Positions 11,467 to 22,616 of a DNA stretch of 64,000 bases are shown in pieces. The stretch covers positions 434,001-498,000 of the forward strand of contig JANVFP010000030.1 in the NCBI GenBank assembly GCA_027919835.1. Reading direction: 5' to 3'. The stretch is from Lentinula raphanica. Taxonomy: Eukaryota > Basidiomycota > Agaricomycetes > Agaricales > Omphalotaceae. Numbering within the stretch: the stretch's first letter is position 1; each line of letters opens with the position of its first letter. The notes beneath the pieces were generated by a model. That model was not told the DNA's origin, did not search any database, and worked only from the letters and a program-made list of their open reading frames with translations. The translations under genes and the position numbers were made by a program.

Positions 11467-12860
11467 CTTGGTCGAGGGTAGCCCAAGAACTTTCGACGGC
11501 AAACATTGGCTAGATGTCCTGTGTATCCACAGTAGTCACATACATCTCGTTCATGATGCCCATCTGCCCTGCAATGATTCTGTGATCCACATCCATAGCA
11601 TCTTCCGGCCATGAATTTTCGATAATCATCAGGGGATCGTCCAGTGGAAGTGGCATCTACATCCATGGCATTTGGATCACGGGCAGGAGCAAATGGAATG
11701 GCGTGGAAGGCACTGGTGGAGTTAGGGACTCGAGAAGGGGTGGTGATACTTTGTCCCCTTTCTTTAGCACGTTCGATTTGGCGATTGTCAATGTGCATGG
11801 CTTCCTGGATAAGACCGTCCAAGGTACCAATGTTATCTTCATCAGTGTACACCAATCCATCCTTGACTCGGTTGGATAGATGCTGATAAAAACGGTCTCG
11901 GAGGTCTGGGTCGGAATATCCAGTACGGCTTGCATGCTGTTTGAATGCTGCTGCATAGGCTGCAACTGTATTCTTTCCTTGCCATAACCCTTTGAGTGCT
12001 TCCTTAGCATCTACTACAGGGTTGACCGTTTCAAAGCGAGCTTTGAAGGCTTCCTTGAATAGATTCCAAGTGGGGTAAATGAAGGAAACACCTGCTACAT
12101 TGTTGTTGACATTACTGATGTTTTCAGAGTTTGGAGTGGCCCAGATAGCAGCATCTCCTTCAAGAAAGGAGATAGCAGATTTGATCCGTTCCTCATTTTT
12201 GCCTCTGAGTGATGAGATCCCCTGGGACCAGAGTTCAAATGCTGCCATGAAGCGTCGAGCATCATCACTCCGTTTCCCATCATAGGGCTGGGGTTTGCTA
12301 ATACTTTTACTGGTGCCCATATTACTTGCAATATCTGTAACTGTTGTCTGAAGTGCCTGCGGCTGTTGTGCAAGCTGGTGAATGATGTCTGCGATCTGTT
12401 GAATGCTTGCCATTGTAGAAGAATCAACTGGTTCGGATTCTGTGGTGTCAGGTTGTTGAGTTTCAGGTATATTGTCGCTGTCTGAGTCCGAGTCTGATTC
12501 TGATTCTGATTCTAATGGAGTGATGGAAGTAGGCACAAGCGCAGGGGATGCTCTGGAACTAGGGTTGGATGATCGTCCAACTCTAAGGGGTATGGGGGAT
12601 GGTGCAACAGGTGGTTCTGGGGGAATGTGTAAATAACGCTCTGAATCACTGGCATAATCAAGTTGGAGTGGAAATGTGTATCGATTGGGACAAGGATTTC
12701 CGTCACAGTGTTCCCAGCTGTCAGAGTCAGTTGACCAATGTACGTCACAGTGGTCAGTGGAATCAAATGCATGGGTGTAGTTGGAACAATCTGTGAAGGC
12801 TCCAAAGGTAGGCATGATGACAGAGTAAGATGGAGGATTGGATATGTCTGATTTCCACAC
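11467..12860 (-). pseudogene. gag: Gag of the second Ty3/gypsy element, C-terminus lost
   Basis: From an ATG at 12858-12860 the protein runs about 464 codons to the palindromic insertion. It has an acidic, Ser/Asp-rich N-terminal region, a gag core (about residues 180-370, with AIWATPNSEN and TWNLFKEAFKARFE), and two zinc knuckles: an extended CYGC...HHERDVC and a canonical CDYCGYTGHLANVC (CX2CX4HX4C). It ends LGYPRPS at the insertion point; the further in-frame residues are transposon sequence. It is unrelated in sequence to the gag at 1314-2780, so the two gypsy elements are different families. Pol continues at 8051 after the insertion. Confidence 0.88.
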
Positions 12861-13057
12861 GCCTCGTAGGATCAGTTACAAGAGCTGATGGTATGAGTAA
12901 GCTATCTCGACCTAATGTCCCGAAGGAGTTAGCACAGAAGGATGACACAAGCACAACCACAAGCACAACCCTATACAGGGTAAGGGGGAGGTTGATCTCA
13001 GCAGCAGTGAGGGCACAAAGGGCCAATCACTAGGGCTTCAGAAGGAAAAGACAAGCT

Positions 13058-13512
13058 AGTTCCCAATGACCAAGTTAGTAGTATTGAGTGTAAGTAGGAT
13101 ACAAATACGAACCTAGTTCCCAATGACCAAGAGGTCGAGATAGGGAACCAGGAGTCTAGCTACAGTGGTATTTATACTGAGTGAAACAATAAGTACCCAA
13201 AGCAGTAAAGATGAACAGCGTGAGTGAAGAAGATTGGAAAATACAATAATGCGAGAATGTAAAAGGTGTAGTGCGAGAATGTGAAAGGTGAAGAGCGAAT
13301 GAGAATAGTTGGAAAGATAAGGAGTAGTGACAGCGCGAGAGACAGATATGAAGAACAATAACACAAGGACTATAGTGCGAGAATGGAAGGAAGAATGGTA
13401 ACAGAACGCGAGAGGAGAATGATAAAGCATGAGAAGAGGATTGATAATGAAGCAGGAGGTGTGATTGCTAATTGTAGTGAGTCATGAAGAACGATCAGGT
13501 GGTAGCAAGGAC
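13058..13512 (-). repeat. Probable 5' LTR and leader of the second gypsy element
   Basis: The stretch lies upstream of the minus-strand gag. It has a minus-strand TATAAATACC (about 13167-13176), a 19-bp duplication CTAGTTCCCAATGACCAAG (about 13057 and 13112), and purine-rich sequence. A plausible LTR start (TGTCCTTGC on the minus strand) lies at 13512, immediately before transposase-like coding sequence. The second LTR is not in the window, so boundaries are guesses. Confidence 0.35.
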
Positions 13513-13514
13513 AT

Positions 13515-14231
13515 ATGATGCAAAAAGGAGTGCATGTGATAAGGAAAAATGACACACATGTCAGATGTCACGACATTGCCTATGACAATGAGGATGAGGG
13601 GACAGCTCCGCCACTTTGGCTGAGTGATGACAACATTAGAGATGGGATTCGAGCTTTGACAGATCGTGATCAATGCTTAGAGGAGCAAGAAAGGCTACTG
13701 AAAGAACGAACTTGTTCTATACAACTTTGGTTCCATGAAGAATGGCAGGTGATCAATGCTGCAATAGACCAATGTGAGTATTTCATGATTTACTATCTGT
13801 GTTATTTGATTTGATTCAGGTATGGACATTGATATCAAGTTTCAATTCAAAAGGAGGAAAGATAACTTCTGTCTCACCTTTTGGTTGCATGGGAATGGAC
13901 ACTTGTGGGTGTACCATTTATGGAAGGCTTGCCAGACTGGGGTCCAATGGCAGCAGATGAACTGGCGGAGTATAGAGATATCCTTGGTGGAGGAGTAGTA
14001 GAGCCAGCTGAAGAAGGTGGTTTTGATTATGATGTAGATTTTGAGGTTGAGGCAGACAGACTTCTCATTGAGCACTTAGATAGTATTCAAATTGCAGAAA
14101 ACAATTGTGAGCAAGACAATAGTAGTACTATAGAAGTAGATTTGTACTTGGTATTTGTAATTTGGTTTTTGTCTTGTGCTTATGAACAAAATCTTGTTGG
14201 TCAATTTATAATAAACAAGACAGTGAGGTAG
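13515..14231 (+). pseudogene. C-terminal relic of a KDZ-type transposase
   Basis: Exon 1 (13515-13773) encodes PPLWLSDDNIRDGIRAL followed by LTDRDQCLEEQERLLKER and WFHEEWQVINAAI. Spliced over a 46-nt GT-AG intron (13774-13819) it continues FQFKRRKDNFC. A frameshift near 13876 then leads to LLVAWEWTLVGVPFMEGLPDW. From memory of mushroom genomes this is the characteristic tail of Kyakuja-Dileera-Zisupton (KDZ) transposases: an RDGI/RDRC motif, an aromatic EEW motif, and a short Trp-containing tail. The catalytic N-terminal two thirds is absent, cut at the neighbouring gypsy LTR. No database check was possible. An unrelated mobile-element protein remains possible. Confidence 0.55.
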
Positions 14232-15056
14232 CTACCCCAAATACTTTTTCATGCAGGTAGCTACCCTGTAGGCTTGGGTAGCTACCCAGAATATTTTTTA
14301 ATGCAGGTAGCTACCCAGAATATTTCTTAATGCAGGTAGCTACCCAGAATATTTTCTAAGGCAGGTAGCTACCCTGTAGACTTGGGTAGCTACCCAGAAT
14401 ATTTCTTAATGCAGGTAGCTACCCAATTTTTTATTTAAATAAAATATATTTTTCATAATCAATATAATTGGATGATAAATTGGATGATAAATTATATGCC
14501 AATGTAGTATGGCTATAGCTGTAGCAAGAAAGAGCAATAATATACATATTTTGGATGACATGGAGTGTAATAGCATTGGGCAGGTACATGTAGAGCAAGC
14601 CCAATTATAATTGAGGAGTAAGTGCATGTCATGCATTCCACCGATACATATAGATATTGATGCATGCAACCACCTGCACATATATATACCCATGCAGAAG
14701 CCTATTCACTGACTCACCTATATGTATAGGCCTACAGGTACATACATTAGCCTGTACATGTAGCTAGTCTGTACACATAGATATGGACATAGACCCCTAA
14801 CTGGCTTATATATATAGGTCTATAAGTGTAGATGACTAAGCTAATCTTTGAATGTATGTATGATTCTGGCCTTGACACCAGAAAGTGATCAAAATGGGGT
14901 AAATTAAATTTCAAAAAAAGGCCAGGTAGCTACCCACAAAGACCCCTGGCACCCCAACATGCAATATGGTAGGTAGCTACTCAGGTAGACTTATACACTC
15001 CAAGGGTAGCTACCTGGCCTGAGGTAGCTACCTACCTAAATATACAGTGGGTAGCC
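14226..15056. repeat. GGTAGCTACC subterminal repeats
   Basis: About eight copies of the palindrome GGTAGCTACC lie between 14226 and 14426, in partly tandem units (AATATTTYTTAATGCAGGTAGCTACCCAG). About four more full or near copies lie between 14925 and 15055. The TACC half sites match those of the palindromic element but are separated by two bases instead of one. Confidence 0.8.
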
Positions 15057-15140
15057 TACCCATTTGAGGGGCCTCTTAGGTATGAATACTGACATATGTA
15101 AATTAACCTAAGTAGGCCTGGTTGGTGGGTGCCTGAAGTG

Positions 15141-15718
15141 CCCAAATCTCTCATGTTGTGTTACCGTTATCCCACGCTAGCGCTACATTGTAGTTGTGCT
15201 GGTGGTGGTCAAGAAAAGAAAAGACAGTGTGCATTAAAGAGTGTTTATGAGTTTATAAAATGTTCATGTTATTGCTTATGGTGGTAGTATGGTGATGGTG
15301 GTGGTGCAGCGAAGACACTTTCATCTTTGCGAGCGAAGCGAAGCAACTAGGTTCATGTGGACCGCATAGAGACTGGTCTGAGTTTGTACTTGTTTGCATT
15401 TTGCGTGACACCGATAACTTTTGCTCTTTTTGACATAAATGTGTCCTTTCTCGTTCAATTCATTGTCTTTTCATCTGATGCTCTCAAAGTATGCTCACCT
15501 CGACTGCTCGAACTAGCTTGTGCACTTTTGAATGGTGTAATGAGGTCAATTTTTGAACCTTCTGCAGCTAGGGAGAAACCGGGAACAAGACGCATATGGC
15601 GAGTTCAATACTTTTTCTACTCTTCTTCTACTAACGTAGTATATCTTTTAGAGTACCAGATTGGCCTTGTATTACTGACTGGGATTAAGCTTCGCGAGCA
15701 CATCACCGTGCTACGGTG
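15141..15718. other. Unassigned spacer between KDZ-like remnant and Harbinger element
   Basis: There are no recognisable genes here. An open frame at 15357-15719 has no recognised motif and no intron signals that extend it, so it is not called. The sequence includes a GGTGGTG-rich stretch at 15265-15305. Confidence 0.5.
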
Positions 15719-15721
15719 AAT

Positions 15722-15736
15722 AGAGCCTATTTGCAC
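15722..15736 (+). repeat. Left terminal inverted repeat of the Harbinger element
   Basis: AGAGCCTATTTGCAC is preceded by the target duplication AAT and is the exact reverse complement of 18799-18813. The match stops after 15 bp. Confidence 0.9.
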
Positions 15737-15874
15737 AGGGTCTCATCTGATCGCTCCCTCGTCGCATCACGTGCTTTTCGGCTGACACGTCTGCAGCGGT
15801 CTGCTTCTTCGATCAACGTCCTTACGGTCTACATCTTGTACATCATCCACGTCAAACCTCCACGTCGCACAACA

Positions 15875-17313
15875 ATGTCCTCGCAGCTCAGTGTAGAAGA
15901 ACTCATTTTCATAACCAAGCTAAACTTAGCCCTGGAAACTCGTATCGGCCTTCTTCGTGGTACAATCAAGCTCACCGATATCATCACCAACAACATCTTG
16001 CCTGTAAGTTACCTCTTCACTTTCATGCGTGTATCATTTGTAACACATAAACTAGGTATCCTCTAACGCTCTGGAAACTCCCTCTGGAAGTGTTCCCATG
16101 GCTCGGGCTTCTATCTCTGGAAGTGTTCCCATGACTCCTCCCTCTGGAAGCGTTCCCATGGCTCCTCCTTCCATGGTTCCGAAAGAAACCCAGCAAAGAA
16201 ATGTTCCACAGTCCCTATCCAGTGCGGCAACTGTTGAAAGCCAATCCGATCTTACTTTTCCGCTTCTCGATTCTGTTTTACGTCTGGTCAACGAACTGAA
16301 CCCATTCACTGGCAGCTCCAGTGAGAAAGCAATGCTCTGGAACCAGGTTCATCAAGGATACCTCGATAAAGGTGGAAGTACAAGCAGAAACGTAGAATGG
16401 CTGAAGAAGAAGGTAAATGAAGCCGTGGATCAGCACGAGGTACGTCTTTAAAGCTTAAGCTTGCCTTTCATTTGACATATCGGTTGTATGCTAGTCAATT
16501 CAAACGGAAAAAGAAAACCTCGCGGAAAGAAATCAAGCAAACAAATCCAGAAGAATCACTCATCTTGTAACAAAGATTGTCAACAAACACCATGTTGTTC
16601 TCGCCTCGCTTCTGGAGGCAATTGGATATCAAAGATCAAAGTCTTATCAGGAAACCACCGAGCAAAGTGCTAAACGCCGCCAGGTATATAATTGGTTTTT
16701 TAAAAAATTATACGTTACTCACGATTCAAATAACAGGCTGACCAAAAGAAGGCTGAAATAGGAAAGGAGATGGTCGCCGCATCTCTCGTTGCTCGTCGTC
16801 GCCGAATCCTCTCGCAACATCCAAGCATCAACAGTGTCTCTGACGACGAGGTAGAAATTGTTGGTGACGACGACATCATGATCCTGGGTGATAACGGTGA
16901 ATTCCATACGATTGAATCCACTGCTGGCTCCGCTACTAGCCTGGTCAAGAAAGAAGACATCGAGGTAAGTCCGAAGTGCCGTTACTTGAGTCTATCAACA
17001 ACTGCTCATATATGCATAGACTACGGTATCTGGTTCCTCCGATGCTCAAACTATCAAACGCAGTCGCTCCGATGCAGACGATGAACAACGACGCAAGACT
17101 CGAGTTGAATCTAGGAAAGGCAAGAAAATCCGAACCACTCTTCATAAGCGGAAGTCAAATGTACAGGAGCGCTCTATGCGTGCTATCGAAGACCTTTCTC
17201 AGCAACTTTTTCAGCAACTCGCGCAAGCAAACAAAACCCACGAAAAACTCCTTGAGGCGAATTTAACTTTTCAAGACCGCCTCCTCAAACACCTTGCGAA
17301 GTTGGATGAGTAG
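15875..17313 (+). CDS. Harbinger partner protein, putative Myb/SANT-like DNA-binding protein
   Basis: Five exons, all phase 0: 15875-16003, 16056-16439, 16495-16683, 16737-16964 and 17020-17313, giving 407 aa. After a Ser/Pro repeat region with three GSVPM units comes a trihelix-like segment (LLDSVLRLVNELNPF ... AMLWNQVHQGYLDKGG ... VEWLKKKVNEAVDQH). This resembles the Myb/SANT-like partners of PIF/Harbinger transposases. It is followed by basic helices, an acidic stretch (DDEVEIVGDDD), a basic cluster that may be a nuclear signal (RKGKKIRTTLHKRK) and a C-terminal coiled coil. Its place inside the element with an intact convergent transposase supports a role in binding termini or importing the transposase. 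The family assignment rests on pattern and context only. Confidence 0.72.
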
Positions 17314-17407
17314 TTGGTTTCGCTTAGTTTGTGTACGGACTCATACCTGGAATGTTTTCTTCTATTGCTTGTTGTCTGTTGAGTAATTGTACATCACTGT
17401 AACTGGC

Positions 17408-18714
17408 CTACATAATTACATTGTGATTATCCTCGTTAATGGCTCTATCATGAAAGTATTCAGTGATCAAAGGTGGAGGGCAGTTGAATTTCTGTGATGT
17501 CTGATTCGGTCGAAAGCAGTTAAGTGCATTAGTAAGTAAAACACTGACCCGATAGTAACATCCAATGGGTGAAGTATATATCTGCATCTTCCGGAAAACA
17601 TTGAGAAAGGGAAAACTGTTCACAACAACACCAAAGCCATGTTCCACCTCAATCCGTACCTGGGACATCTCATGATTCCACTCGCGTTCTTCAGCTGTGA
17701 TTTCATCATTTGCAAAAGGGCAAGCTAAGTGGGTATGGTATCCGTAGGCAGGATCCCCAAAGACAATCAGATTGCGCTCGTATGGAGGAGCGTCTTCAGG
17801 AACCCCAGGTCGAAAAGCAAACTGTTCCAGTTTGTGAAGGATACCACTGGCTTCGCGTAGATGGTTGTCGTTGCGCCGACCCTCGAAAGGACCTGCTAGA
17901 TGGCCAATCAGACCATTTGGAAGGCACAGTGCCTGATACTTGAGCGCGTGGATCTTTTTGTAGCCATTATAGCAGATCTGCTGATCAATGCTTGGACAAC
18001 AAATTCTTCGTATAGTGCAGTCGAGGAAGGCGAAACAGTTTTCAAGGGGTGCACCAGAAGCAGTGATGGCATCTGCGTAGGATACGAGTTTGTCGGGATG
18101 AAGAATTCCTCCCTCTTCAGAATCGCAGTCAAGAAGGTGAGCCCATCGTTCATCGAGATACTCGATGAGTTCATTGAGTAATTCTGAGAGAGATGATTGC
18201 GACCGATTGTATCTTGAGGTGAGCTCGAATTGATCAGTGCCTGTGCGGAATCGCGCCAAGAGTAGGGCCAGAGCCTCAACTGCAGAGAAAGAGTAACGGT
18301 TTTGAGTTTTGAATGGATCAGGGATATCCAAAGCTTCGGCAAGCTCAATTATCTCGGGTGCACTAAAACTAACAATATTTGAGTCAAATATCCATTCTGT
18401 TGACTCTCCACATACCGAAAACGCCAGATGCACTCTCGACTTGTTAGAGAAAGGAGATGTTCCTCGGTCAGTCGCGTTCCTCCTTGTTCAGGGCGCGGTT
18501 CTTGTGGAATATCTTGTTGCAATTGGAGACCAAGAAAGAGAAGCGGTACAGCCTGGACTATAGTGAACTGTTCCAGTCCCATAGAGGATATCAAAAGATC
18601 ATTTTGGGTGTAATAATAAGGTAGCAAGGCCCGTAGGATGTTGAGCATGGAGAATACGAGCCTCCGAGGTGAACAGGACAGAAGATTCGTTACGACTGCC
18701 AACTGTCGGCTCAT
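17408..18714 (-). CDS. PIF/Harbinger DDE transposase
   Basis: Two exons, 18714-18416 and 18368-17408, joined over a 47-nt GT-AG intron, give 419 aa. The DDE superfamily endonuclease motifs are visible: first Asp in AFLDCTIRRICCP, second Asp in VFGDPAYGYHTHL, and Glu in RIEVEHGFGVV. GPFEGRRND lies between them, and an N-terminal helical region contains FSAVEALALLLARFR (typical helix-turn-helix area). The enzyme would cut and paste the element at 3-bp targets. The gene ends 95 bp from the convergent partner gene, and both lie within the inverted repeats. No stop or frameshift was seen. Confidence 0.9.
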
Positions 18715-18798
18715 TCAATTGCTTAGGTGAGCTGTATCATGTGATGAATTGGCAGTCATGTGGTACATCTTGACATCATCTCGTCAGAGGTTATGCCG

Positions 18799-18813
18799 GT
18801 GCAAATAGGCTCT
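18799..18813 (-). repeat. Right terminal inverted repeat of the Harbinger element
   Basis: GTGCAAATAGGCTCT is followed by the second AAT target copy. It lies 136 bp before the CSE1 start codon. Confidence 0.9.
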
Positions 18814-18949
18814 AATACCTTGTATCTTATCGTTCGGCGGACCGTAACCCTCACGTGCATTTTTGAAAGGCACGCGTTTCAATTTGCCACTTCAGATTTA
18901 GCTGTACCACCACCATAATCCATTGCTTCTCTCATTCCCAGTAACCATA

Positions 18950-21900
18950 ATGTCGGACCTACCTGACCTTTTACTTGCCTCCCTTGCACCAACGACCCGG
19001 AAACAAGCCGAACAGAGCTTGACCGCGTACAGTCAACAACAAGGTTTCCTTCCCCACCTCCTCCAACTGGTCTTGAATCAGTCACAAAACAGATCTGTAC
19101 GTCTATCGGGCAGTGTTTACCTGAAGAACGTGTCAAAATCTAGATGGGAAGATGTATGTCGTGTTATACATCCTTTGATGAATCTGACTGATGGTTAACG
19201 CAGGACGTACAACCCATCGCAGAGCAGGACAAAGCAGCTTTGAGGGCCGAACTTGTGCCTGCGATGCTCGCTCTTTCTGGTCCAGCAGACAAACCAATAC
19301 GAGCACAGATCGCGGAAGCGGTGTCACTGATAGCTGAGCTCGATTTTCCGACGCGATGGGACGATCTAATTGATGTATGTCCCCTTCTTTTGAAACCAGT
19401 CGCCTCCGAAACTTATTCACCTTCCAGCAACTAGTAGCCTCTCTTTCTCCTGCTAGCTACAATGTCAATATCGGTGTACTAGAGACCGGCCATTCCATAT
19501 TCCGTCATTGGCGTGCCCACGTCCGTTCAGACGCGCTTTTCACAGAAATCAATCTGGTCTTTTCAAAGTTCATGACGCCATTCTTGCAATTGTTCAGACA
19601 GACGGTGTCATTACTTACACAGCCAGGTCAAAGTAGGGATCAATACAATCTCTTGGCTCAAACAATGGTGCTCCTGGTCGATATCTACTATGATTTTACG
19701 TGTCAAGACCTTCCGCCTGCTATCGAAGATTCCCATCAGGAATTCTTTGGTGCAGAAGGGTATTTCCCTTTGCTCTTGCGCTGGGATCAGGCCGATCTAA
19801 GAGGAGATTCAGACGATACGACTCCGTCCCTTCCATCCCAAATCAAAACTCGTATCCTCGAAGTTGTCGAGCTTTTCATCAAACTCTTTCCGGAAATTCT
19901 ACAGACCTCGAACGCTGTCGAGACTTTCGTTCAACTTGTCTGGTCTCTTATTGGAGCCAACAGATTACCCAATGTTTCTGATGACCTGCTGGTTTCGCAA
20001 TCCCTCAAATTCATCTCAACCGCTCTCCGTTCTGGTTTCTACAGATCGACTATCTTTTCTGCACCAGGAATTATATCTACACTGATCGAAGGGATAGTCG
20101 TTCCCAATACCACTCTGCGGGAACACGACATAGAGCAATTCGAGGATGATCCCCTAGAGTATGTTCGTTTGGACATGGCAGTAAGCGCTGCTGGTACGGA
20201 TACTGCCACCCGAAGGCAGTCTGCTATGGATGTTCTACAAACGCTTGTTTCGACGGGCTATGAAGCTGAAGCGACGCAAATCGTAGGAGGGTGGATCAGT
20301 AAGGGCTTGACGGAATATGAGTCAAATAAGGAGGCCAATTGGAGAGCGAAAGATACCGCTATCTATCTTTTAACAGCGGTGGCTACGCGAGGGGGTTCTA
20401 CACAGGTATTACCATTCCAATCCATACATTCTTGTTCAGAAATGTTGATGTGGCATCCTCATAGCATGGAGTCACGTCAACGAACGCTCTGATCGACGTG
20501 GTGAAATTCTTTTCGGAGAATGTCTTCCAGGATCTACAAGCTCCTCCGGGAAATGTACATCCGATTCTGCAGGTCGACGCGATTAGATTCTTGTATACTT
20601 TTCGTAATCAGGTATGGATGCCTGCTCGTCTTTTTTTGGGGGGGAGTGTTGCTGCTTTTCAGCCCCTGGCTTTCGGCTCGTCTTTACCAACTAAGCTGAT
20701 GTTTCAATTTCAATTTAACAGCTCACCAAACCTCAACTACTTTCTGTCCTTCCTTTATTAATAACCCATCTAAACTCGGACAACTACGTCGCATACACAT
20801 ATGCTGCAATCGCTATCGATAGAATCTTATTCATTAGACAGAATGGGCAGCTACTGTGAGTGCGCGCCTAGCTCTTGCCTGCTTCTTTGACCATGCCACC
20901 TGTAGATTTGCCCAAGCTGATGTCCGCGAGTTTGCCTCCGACCTCCTGGGAGTGTTGTTAGCTAAGGTTGAACGGGCTGGGTCTGCGGAAAAGGTGGCAG
21001 AGAATGACCACCTCATGAAATGTACGTCGAGATAGTGCAAGTAGTGGGTACATGCTGATGCGTTAACGATCCCAATTTTGACTGATAGGTGTCATGCGCG
21101 TAATTCTGACTGCCCGTCAATCACTAACACCCCATCACGAGCAAATTCTTAAACGTCTTGTTGCTATCCTGGGAGTTATCTCGAAAAATCCTAGTAACCC
21201 GAAATTTGATCAATACATCTTTGAAAGCCTTTCTGCACTTATCAGGTTTGTGATCGATACAAAGCTCATTCTTTGTCTTATGACAATATTCTGCATCGAA
21301 GATTTGTTACGGCTGGATCTCCTACAACGATACAGACGTTTGAGAATGTTCTCTTCTCGCCGTTGACTATTATTCTGGAACAAGACATTGATCGTAAGGC
21401 TCCTTCCTTCGCACTTGCATTTCGCTGCCTTACATTGACTGCATATCAGAATATGTGCCCTACGCCTTCCAGATTTTGGCACAACTTCTTTCTCTGCGTC
21501 CTACTTCTCAACCCAGTCCTACTCAGTACAAAACTTTGCTACCATATATCCTCACACCGAATACGTGGGTACAGCAAGGGAGCATTCCTGGCCTAGTGAA
21601 GCTGTTGAAAGCGTTCTTGCAAAGAGACGCTGGCGAAATGCTCAGCAACGGCCAAGTGGTATCTGCATTAGGAGTTGTACAACAACGCTTGATACCTTCA
21701 AAAAATAATGATGCGTATGGGTTCGAGTTGATGCAGGCTGTGTTGACCTACGTTGATGTGTAAGTTGTTGGAGAAGTTTTGTATAGCTATGCTGGGGAAA
21801 CCGATGTTTCTGCTTCCTACATAGGTTGCAACTCAAGCAATACATCAAGACTATCATGCTGATTGTCCTGACCCGGATGCAGAACAGCAAAACAGACAAA

Positions 21901-22616
21901 TTCGTTCATCTCTTAACACGGTTTTTGCTGTTCATCATGGCGGCAAACAGGGAGGGTCTTGGACCAGACTATATGATAGAATTGTTCGAGACTATCCAGC
22001 CGAGGTAACAAGCATATTGTTACAATCTGACATGGTGATGCTCATTCAGATGCTTTTTACTCATCGTATAGGTTGTGGGGTCAAATTTTGACAAACTTCA
22101 TGTTACCTCTTGTACCCAAAATGCCCACGAAAGAGCGGAAGATGACGGCAGTCGGCATGACGCGACTGCTTTTCCAGAGTAGGCTCTTTATACAAGAACC
22201 TTCTGTGGAACACTGGTAAGCCTTAACTATATATGTGTATCGAACACTCTATGAATCGTTGGAAATACAGGCCTGATGCCCTTCAATCCCTGATCAAACT
22301 GTTCTCCGAACCTCAGTACCTCTCCCAATCCAAGGCCGAAGATGACCAAGGTTTCTCTGGGATTACTGAGATTGACTTCGAAGAACAGACTGCTGGTTAC
22401 CAAGCTGCTTACTCGCGTCTTGCTGCTTCGGAGTCAGCTCAGGATGAGATCGACCCCGTTGCATATGTTGATGATCCTCAGCAGTTCCTTGGAAAGCAGT
22501 TTGTTGCGTTTGGGCGATCGAATGGAGGGTTGTTGCAACAGCTTTTGGGTAAAGGAGATCTTACGGTGATTCAACCGTTCGTAGGATCGCTGGCTGCTGC
22601 TGGCTATACTCTATGA
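18950..22616 (+). CDS. CSE1: Exportin-2 / CSE1, importin-alpha re-exporter
   Basis: Twelve exons: 18950-19153, 19204-19374, 19428-20405, 20465-20611, 20722-20855, 20906-21021, 21089-21245, 21302-21393, 21450-21759, 21825-22004, 22072-22215 and 22271-22616. They join in frame to 992 aa, close to the usual CSE1/CAS length of about 960. The N-terminus has the importin-beta layout (RKQAEQSL ... LSGSVYLKNVSKSRWE). Diagnostic CSE1 segments follow: EQFEDDPLEYVRLDMA, ANWRAKDTAIYLLTAVA, NALIDVVKFFSENV, and the C-terminal heat repeats (KFVHLLTRFLLFIMA; PKMPTKERKMTAVGMTRLLF). With Ran-GTP it exports importin alpha from the nucleus and should be essential. The Harbinger element sits in its upstream region. 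Confidence 0.93.

Larger units (their letters stand above)
13513..15140 (+). mobile_element. 3' remnant of a KDZ-like DNA transposon
   Basis: The remnant comprises the transposase tail, then about 900 bp of noncoding sequence with repeated GGTAGCTACC sites, and the terminal GGGTGCCTGAAGTG at 15127-15140. The terminus is identical over 14 bp to the end of the palindromic element at 8052-11466. An internal GACCCCTGGCAC (about 14942) is shared too. The left end is missing because the second gypsy element lies there. Confidence 0.6.
15722..18813. mobile_element. Complete PIF/Harbinger DNA transposon
   Basis: Perfect 15-bp inverted termini AGAGCCTATTTGCAC lie at 15722-15736 and 18799-18813, flanked by a 3-bp direct repeat AAT (15719-15721 and 18814-18816). 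Three-base duplications are the hallmark of the PIF/Harbinger superfamily. Inside are two convergent, intron-containing genes without visible lesions: a putative Myb/SANT-like DNA-binding partner (plus) and a DDE transposase (minus). This two-gene architecture is that of active Harbinger elements. It appears structurally intact and may be autonomous. Confidence 0.9.

Noticed and set aside
15357..15719. 120-codon ORF upstream of the Harbinger element
   Set aside because: No domain, no splice-extended frame and atypical composition; it probably arises by chance.
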